A stretch of 64,000 bases of DNA, taken from positions 1 through 64,000 of the forward strand of contig JACSYO010002161.1 of the NCBI GenBank assembly GCA_016806645.1, in the 5' to 3' direction. Source of the DNA: Ophiodon elongatus (Eukaryota; Chordata; Actinopteri; Perciformes; Hexagrammidae). The notes under the pieces were generated by a model. It was not told the origin of the DNA. It made no database searches and saw only the letters and a program-made list of their open reading frames with translations. Shown piece by piece: positions 57,463 through 64,000 of the stretch. Position numbers and translations under genes: made by a program. Every line of letters starts with the position of its first letter. Position 1 is the first letter of the stretch.

Positions 57463-59775
57463 GCTGAGGTCCTTTTGAGAGAAGTTTTCCTTTTTTTCAC
57501 TAGTATCTTTGTTAGAGTGTATGTTTTTTGAAGCTTAATAAAGTTATTACCATCCAAATCACCCACTTCTAGTCCAGTTATTTCAAAACTACTCACTGGT
57601 TTCCTTTGACCCATTGTATTCAGAAGAACTTTAGCCTTCCTTCCCGTTGCATTGAGTTGTGTCATCAGATTCTCCGTACAGAATGTTGCTGTGCTTCCAG
57701 GGTCAAGAAATGCATAGGTTAGTATTGTTTTGCTGCCTTTGGAAGCTTTTACTTGTACTATCGCCAGTTTGCAATCTTTTCCAGCCCCAATATCCTCCAC
57801 CTTTTCCAATGAGACAAGAGTTCCACTGACTGATCCTTTTGTCCGATTGGTCATTTTATAATTCAGTTCATTATTTGCCGATTTGTCAATGTTTAGTATA
57901 CCAGGGTGCATTCCTTGACAGTATTGGCATGTCATCCTTCTTTTACAAGTTTTGCTCATATGTCCCCTTGTTAGACAACCAAAGCATATGCCATTTTCTT
58001 TCAACAATTGCACCGTAACATCCCGTGGCTGAACCTTTAACATTTCACATTCATTCAATGAATGTTTGCCTATGTTGCAAATGCAACATCTACCATTATG
58101 CACATTGCTAAACAGGTTTTCAGGTTGCCGATTTATTGCTTGACTTGCAGTTTTATGGTCACTCATTTCAATTGCCGTTGCAAAGCTAGCTCTTTGTTTA
58201 GTTTGTTGTTTGTAATCTGTTGCCATGTTACTTTTTGGGATGGCTCTTTTGGGCATAGAATCCTGGATGTCACCAAAGAGTGGATCTAGCAGAATGCTGG
58301 CTTGTTTCTCAATAAATGCAGCAAAGTCAGAAAATCTGGCCCTCTCTTTGTTTCGTTTCAGGAGCTCATATGCTGTAGTTCTCTACTTTTCTTTCAGCCC
58401 ATATGGCAACTTGGATAGAATGAGCATTTAAAATAGATACAAGATCCATTTCTTCCATGCTTTTTAACTCTTTCATAGCATTGCAACATCCTCTCAGGTA
58501 AAGGGCATAGGCATGCAATGCCTTTCCGTCATTAGATTTAATATTGCTCCAGTTGAGAGCTTTCTCCATGTAGGCATTTGCAATTTTCGTTCCATCTCCA
58601 AAGTGAATCTTCATGAGTCCTCAGCATAGCCTCTGTTTGGTTCCATGTGGAAACAGCTCCTCACTAGTTCCCTAGGTTGGCCACTAGTGTACTGTTCAAG
58701 GTAGTAAAGTCTATCCTCGTCATTACTCGTTTTACTTTCAATACCATTCTTAAATGCACGCATGAATGTTTGAAAACTTAAAGGATCACCATGAAATACT
58801 GGGATTTGTCTGGAGGGAAGTGAGGATCCTTTATGCTGTAACACTAATAAGTCTGCAATTTCATTTTGTTTCTGGATCACAGTTAGCAGAGCCTTATTGT
58901 GATTACTAGAGTCTGCTTCCTCAGATCTGTCACTCCTTGTGTGAGTCGGCCCTCTGTGATCCTGCACTGGAGCTCTTTCATCATTATCCACTTTAGGTGC
59001 AGGATGACTTAATAATCTCTGAAGAGGTGTTTTAGGTATGGCTCCCAGTTCTGTGTATCTAACAGGGCTGGATTCCAATTCGTCCTCAGAGCCATCTTGC
59101 ATGTGACTGTTCAAGTATTCATTCATGCCATCTCTTCTTTGTCCTGTAGGTTCAGAGACTTCATGAAAAGTGTCCAAAACTTTTAATTTGGCTTCAGACG
59201 CCGCTATATCCGCCTCTGGTTCAATTCTCTCCAATTCAGCTTGTAATCTGGTTTTCTCCATTTCCACAGCATGTTTCTGTTATAATGCGGACATACGTGT
59301 TTGTAGTACAGCTTTCTCCGTGGCTATTTTAACACGTTCTGAAGATATTGATGAACAGGTTGCTGATCGCCTTGTTTGTTTTGAACATGTGGATTGCTTG
59401 GACTGTTTAGATACATTGGAAATACTATCATGAGGTTCAACAAGCTTCTAAAGATCTGATAAAGAAGTTTCCTCTGAATCCACTTCCAATAACAATCTCC
59501 TAAATGTCTCCATTTTGGGTTCATACCAGTCCATTATCACATTTTCCTTTATTTCAGCAGGTAAAAGCCTTTGGACGGCAACATGAGCATCTTTAAATTC
59601 ATCTAGTACTAATCTTAAATTGTTCCACATCACTTAACACCCTTTCAGTATTTCCACCATCAGCAAGCAATGATCTGAGTTCATTCATTTTACGTGTGCA
59701 AGAGCCCAGTTTCCCTCTGCGCTTTGCACTGAGAGTTTTTAATTCATTTTCCATCTTAGCACTCTCTTCCACCAT
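57447..59775 (-). pseudogene. Gag and aspartic protease of the BEL/Pao element
   Basis: A likely start ATG is at 59773-59775, followed by a charged coiled-coil region and the capsid-like part (VFHGDPLSFQTFMRAFKNGI near 58780). Zinc knuckles are seen as CCICNIGKHSLNEC, CFGCLTRGHMSKTC and CQYCQGMHPG (about 57900-58090). The protease active site reads FLDPGSTATFC near 57700 (DPGS, where DSGS or DTGS is usual). Several frame breaks occur around 58260, 58610 and 59300. Confidence 0.85.
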
Positions 59776-60096
59776 CGCTCCTTCTTAGAATAAAATAACA
59801 GTTTATTGATCATCTTTTCATTCCTTTAATCCAAATCTTGCATCTTAAACATTCTCATGTCTTCTTTCCGTTTCCTTATATTTTGGCATCCAAACATTTC
59901 ATTGTGAGTTTTATTGATCATCCTTATAATCTCGCAGCTCGTCCCATCCCTCTAATGAGTTTATTTACTCATGGCCTCGATCCGTTTGCTTTACTCACGG
60001 GCCTCTGCACCTGGTCTGAGGAGTCCGCTGCCTCGCTCCGTCAGCGGAGATTTCTTTCTTTCCTTCATGAAGATCAAGCGGTGATTCCAGCAGATC

Positions 60097-60475
60097 TCTG
60101 GATCGTGGTTAAATCTGGACCCTGGTCCTACGTCCTGCTGTGGTCCTCCCCGTCACCTACTGCTACTATTACATGAATCATTTCTGTCATGTGCATGGAA
60201 CGTGTTGTAACTCTGTTATGCTGTTCATTCTGTACACATGACATCTATTTTCATACTCTGTCCATCCTGGGAGAGGGATCCTCCTCTGCTGCTCTCCTGA
60301 AGGTTTCTTCCATTTTTCTCCCTGTTGAAAGGTTTTTTTTTGGGGGAGTTTTTCCTGAGTCGATGAGAGGTTCTGGGACAGAGGATGTCATTGTGTGCAG
60401 ATTGTAAAGCCCTCTTAGGCTAATTTGTAATTTGTGATTTTGGGCTATACAAAAATAAATTGAATTGAATTGAAT
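60097..60475 (+). mobile_element. L2-clade LINE 3' tail inserted in the BEL/Pao leader
   Basis: It corresponds to the last part of the L2 3' UTR (CTGGATCGTGGTTAAATCTGG to the TTGAATTGAAT tail). AGATC flanks both sides (60092-60096 and 60476-60480). It lies between the 5' LTR and gag. Confidence 0.88.
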
Positions 60476-60489
60476 AGATCGGCGTCTTT

Positions 60490-60898
60490 TGACTATGGCC
60501 TGTTCTTTGTACCTTTTCTTTCGTTACGGGACTCTGTTTATCGACTCACACGCTTAACAGTTTGAATCATAACTCTGTAGACGTTGATTCCATTTTCGTA
60601 GTTTCATCCATTTATTTTCACTTTTATCAACGTAACAAAATCATAATCAGTGTCACGTGAGGTCAAAAGACTGTGCCGATGTCCCGTTCTACACAAAGGA
60701 AAACCCTCGAGACTCGGTCTCACCCCTTCCTCTTATCACAGCTGATCCTCATTAGATTAGTATCAATAATTCCCAAAAAAGGCATTAATCTGAATAGGAA
60801 TTTAAAATACATTCATATCTCAAAGGAATGTATTTAAATTATACAAAATATATTATATGAAATCAGTTTTAATCAAAAACAGAAATATGGCTCTAACA
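60490..60898 (-). repeat. 5' LTR of the BEL/Pao element
   Basis: 409 bp, TGACTATGGCCTG to TCTAACA on the plus strand. Relative to the other LTR it has small deletions (for example around CTTTCGTTACGGG). Confidence 0.93.
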
Positions 60899-61118
60899 AC
60901 GATAATGATATTACTTAACAATAAAATGCTTTCTTCATTCTGGATGACTTATTCCAAAGCAGCCAATGAGCACATCACAGGTTAACACAAGATTTAAAGT
61001 GGTGCTTTTTTTGTGGAGAAAGTCAGTTTTACAGAGCTGTCCATCGTATGATCAGAGAAATCGTATGTGTGTCAGTCGACTTTAGGACAGGCCCCAGTAA
61101 TGTCAAAATTCATCACAA

Positions 61119-61145
61119 TTATTATTATTATTATTATTATTATTA
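61119..61145. repeat. (ATT)n microsatellite
   Basis: About nine ATT units. Confidence 0.9.
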
Positions 61146-61377
61146 CTTTACTAGGTCCTCCTTCTACACAGAATTACAATAACTTAAACTTAAATTTAAG
61201 GAAAAAATCAAATTAAAATACTAAAACAGGAGGTAAATGCTAATGCTAATAGTATATAAAAATATAAAATAAGGCACAGAAGTGTGAGAAAAGTATTGCA
61301 CAATCAGTTTCACACATCAATGCACCTGCAAGAGGACGGGAGGAAGGCAGCCGCTACCTCGTGAGAGCGTAAACAAT

Positions 61378-61530
61378 GTTAAATGACTATTGTATGTTCC
61401 ATGTTTTTAATGTATAGCTCTTTTATGATGATGATTTTTGTAAAGTGATTAATGATTTTTGTAAAGTGCCTTTGAGAATTTTGAAAAGCGCTATATAAAT
61501 AAAATGTATTATTATTATTATTATTATTAA
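61378..61530 (+). mobile_element. LINE/SINE 3' tail with (ATT)n end
   Basis: AAAGTGCCTTTGAGAATTTT, then AAAAGCGCTATATAAATAAA, then ATTATTATT is the common 3' end of several fish retroposons. No head was found. Confidence 0.55.
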
Positions 61531-61810
61531 TTATTGCCATAATCGTGCAGCCCTTCCTCAGCCACAGGCCCTGGGTCCGGATCAAACCTCATGTTGCCTG
61601 TACTACACTGGAATCCAGAAACTAGACAGCCTTCTGATCGCCATCTGTGACAATAACACGTACACATTGAATGATTGGTTGTTATTGGCTGCACAGCTAA
61701 AGTGGAGGGTTTGGAGCTAAAAATGACAGGTTGGTTTCCCTGACAACGAGAGGCCCAGTGTGACGCTCCAGTCCGTCACTGCCTGCCCCCCCCCCCTCCC
61801 CCTCCCCCTC

Positions 61811-61866
61811 CGCCAGAGGGCAGGTCCATTCCAATTAGCCTCCCTAGTTCAGCTTTAATTAAATAT
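61811..61866 (-). repeat. Segment repeated inverted at 52062-52113
   Basis: The minus strand reads TTAATTAAAGCTGAACTAGG, then GAGGCTAATTGGAATGGACC. A C-rich tract (61787-61810) follows, as a G-rich tract follows the other copy. Confidence 0.75.
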
Positions 61867-62394
61867 TGGTTCCACATGGCAAGGGGAAGCCAGCGCTCCG
61901 TAAATAGACTAATGACCTGAATGTCAGTGATGGATGGTCCTCTCTCAGCGAGACGTCACTGGGCCTCCAACCACATTCCATTTGGTGCCATTTCTCCTCT
62001 CCGTCCCTGCTGCCCATCTTGTGCCTCAACTCTTTCGTTGTTAATGTGGGGGATTAGAAAGTCAGTTTTTATATTATTATACCTAATATATTCCTATATT
62101 AGGTTTCTTGTTCATTCAGGTTCACCTTTGAATGTATTTTTTGACAAAGTTACTGATTGACCCGGTTCTTTTCTGATCCACTGGCTGTGGCTTAGGGAGA
62201 GAGCGGGTTGTCCTTTAACCACAGGGTTGGTGGTCCTATCCCCTGGTCTATGGTCAATAGGTCTATGTCCACTGTGTAGACAATCCTTATTATCAACCGC
62301 CAATGAACTGAGAGGAAATATTACAAGCAGGCAGGCGGGCTCTGCAGCGGGGGATTGGAACTGCCCAGGAAACACCAAGAATCAGTGATATCGG

Positions 62395-62525
62395 TGAGGT
62401 GACTCGCAGAGCCCAAAAGACAATACCCACCCAGCAACAGCTTGTTCAGCCTGCTGCCCTCTGGCAAGAGATTCTGAATAACGGCTATCGTACCACCGGA
62501 CTACAGAGCAGCTTCTTTCCTTTTT
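62395..62525 (+). mobile_element. LINE C-terminal remnant (CR1/L2 group)
   Basis: The translation QLVQPAALWQEILNNGYRTT and TGLQSSFFPFS resembles the last residues of CR1/L2 type proteins. It is only about 130 bp long. Confidence 0.45.
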
Positions 62526-63300
62526 CTTATGGAGCATACAGGTGGGTCACAAGAGATTGCAGAATGTCTTCCATAGTCTTTTCTTGAGTATTTATATCTG
62601 CTGTACCCCATTGAGTCAAATGAGGGAGCCTGAATGTTAGAATCCTGACATCTGATATGAAAGGCTAGCATATATACAGTTTATTTTACTGATGAGGAAA
62701 TAAAAAGAATGAGATAGCCTGTTAACTCCTAAATGCTTTTTTTTGTCAGTATTTAACATGTGTATATGTTTTCAGTAACACATGCATGTAACAAAGTTGT
62801 GATTTATCAAACGTAGCAACTGAAATGGCTGGTTTATGGATCAGAGAAAACACAAGCCCTGTTGTGAAATGGGCCCAAAAGAAGTCTGTGACAACGTTGG
62901 AGAAAGAATAAACGAAATCTTGAAATAAGCGTCTGTGTCACGGAATTTGTTCTTAGGTCTTGCAAAAGAGATCTCGTTCTCAACGAGACTTCCCGACTGG
63001 ATAACTAGCTTGACTCGGAATGCAATACTTAGTGATGCCATTGTGAGAAGCGAGCGCAGAAATGAAGTTAATGGACAGCGCAGCTGGTGCACCGGGAATC
63101 AGACTGCTTTAATGAGCCACAGTCGTGTGGAGAACCATGCACATTACATATAGAATGGTGAAAGAGCTATAGCAAGATGGACTGTGAGAGACAGAAAAAC
63201 AAACAAATAGAAACTGTCAGAGTGGGTATCCCATGGGATTCCTGACATTCCTCTCTCTCGCCCCCCCCCTCAGCAGCTGGCCCCCTCACATCTTCTCTCT
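62526..63300 (-). other. Septin-7 upstream intron, unassigned stretch
   Basis: No gene or repeat family recognised. Confidence 0.45.
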
Positions 63301-63306
63301 CTCCCT

Positions 63307-63308
<2 letters not shown>

Positions 63309-63396
<88 letters not shown>
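63309..63396. repeat. (CA)n microsatellite
   Basis: About 44 CA units. Confidence 0.97.
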
Positions 63397-63399
<3 letters not shown>

Positions 63400-63845
63400 A
63401 GAAGAGTTGTGTTTGCCGAACGCCAGACTGTTGGAAAAGATAATACTCCATTGTTGAGGGCTAAATGGGACTGGCTGGAACGGAGGGCGAAGGTCAGTGT
63501 TTTGGCAAAGATAAGGATCTGCAAGTCCAGCAGTGTCTATAGGCGGAGTTCGAATCCAAACCTGAACTGTGTCAGCACTCCATCTGACGGCGGTCGCGCA
63601 CATTGGTTACAGGAGCATATGAGGGACCCAATTTCCATTTTTGGGAAGGGGGGTTAATTGGTGAGTGAGCGTTCCGCTGAAATCCACCAAGCTTGAGACT
63701 AAATCTGACAGATTGGGCACGTGCTGGGTCACAGCAGACATGTGCATCTCAAAATAGAGACGAACTGAACCGCAGCAGAGCGGAGAGAGGAAGAAAACAT
63801 TTAGAAAGGAGGGAAAGACTCGCCGGCGGTGGTTTGACTGAGCAG

Positions 63846-63892
63846 GCATGCACATGCACATGCACATGCACATGCACATGCACATGCGCACG
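63846..63892. repeat. (ACATGC)n hexamer repeat
   Basis: Seven units of ACATGC, the last partly changed (ATGCGCAC). Each unit contains the palindrome GCATGC across its boundary. Confidence 0.93.
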
Positions 63893-64000
63893 ACCCCATC
63901 AACACACACTAGACTGTTGTGCCCAGAGGCAAAAGGAGTCATGGCAAAGCAGGCTCGGAAGCAGGCTGCTGTCCAGCAATAACATGGACAGTTTAATACT

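Larger units (their letters stand above)
54800..60898 (-). mobile_element. BEL/Pao LTR retrotransposon, internally deleted
   Basis: Two direct LTRs (54800-55217 and 60490-60898) are flanked by ACGAT on the outside (54795-54799 and 60899-60903), a 5-bp duplication. The minus strand reads 5' LTR, gag with zinc knuckles, aspartic protease, RT, an H2C2-type region, a purine-rich tract, then 3' LTR. RNase H and the integrase core are missing by internal deletion, and a 379-bp L2 tail is inserted near the 5' LTR. Confidence 0.93.
54750..61557. mobile_element. MITE-like repeat interrupted by the BEL/Pao element
   Basis: The outer ends TAGGGCTGCATGATATGAGG (54752) and, reversed, AGGGCTGCACGATTATGGCA (61554) are inverted repeats. 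The BEL/Pao element and its ACGAT duplication sit about 45 bp inside the left end. Confidence 0.6.

Noticed and set aside
51761..64000. Upstream septin-7 exon encoding the residues before the P-loop
   Set aside because: I looked for the conserved segment ending just before the P-loop Gly with a phase-1 donor and did not find it; it is probably beyond the right edge.

Overview
This is vertebrate nuclear DNA, almost certainly from a teleost fish. It has intron-rich genes, long (CA)n microsatellites and a dense mix of fish-type transposons (L2/CR1 LINEs, a DIRS-type element, a BEL/Pao element, an INT-before-RT Ty3-like element, hAT and TTAA-flanked MITEs, and tRNA-derived SINEs). I see nothing prokaryotic and no CRISPR array.

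Two host genes are supported, both on the minus strand. (1) The N-terminal third of an anillin-family gene: CpG-rich 5' end near 9.6-9.85 kb, four in-phase coding exons at 8856-8949, 8560-8727, 7987-8082 and 6401-6585, remainder off the left edge. (2) Septin-7: eleven exons from the P-loop exon (51654-51760) to the stop codon (18130), all with matching splice phases, followed by a predicted 3' UTR reaching about 15.4 kb. The first septin exons lie beyond the right edge. Anillin and septins are physical partners in the cytokinetic ring, and the two genes lie head-to-tail only a few kb apart.

Layout. 0-1.2 kb: nothing recognised. 1.2-6.2 kb: a CR1/L2-like LINE fragment, a deleted Ty3-type element with integrase upstream of reverse transcriptase (Gmr1-like), a (CT)n tract, and a longer L2 copy with its 3' UTR. 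6.4-9.8 kb: anillin-like gene. 9.8-15.4 kb: intergenic, with a minisatellite split by a hAT MITE that has an 8-bp target duplication. 15.4-64 kb: septin-7 with large introns full of repeats. These include a SINE split by a solo LTR (20.66-21.5 kb), a DIRS-type tyrosine-recombinase element with terminal inverted repeats and internal complementary region (29.8-34.9 kb), a further SINE inside that element, a short intron almost half made of (GT)n starting at the 5' splice site (37.4-37.55 kb), a 2.3-kb element with long palindromic TIRs (49.2-51.5 kb), and a BEL/Pao element (54.8-60.9 kb) nested in a MITE-like repeat and itself carrying an L2 tail.

All transposon reading frames seen are broken or deleted. 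I found no clear undescribed system. The most informative points are the anillin-septin-7 linkage, the microsatellite at a septin-7 splice donor, and the well-preserved nested insertion structures.
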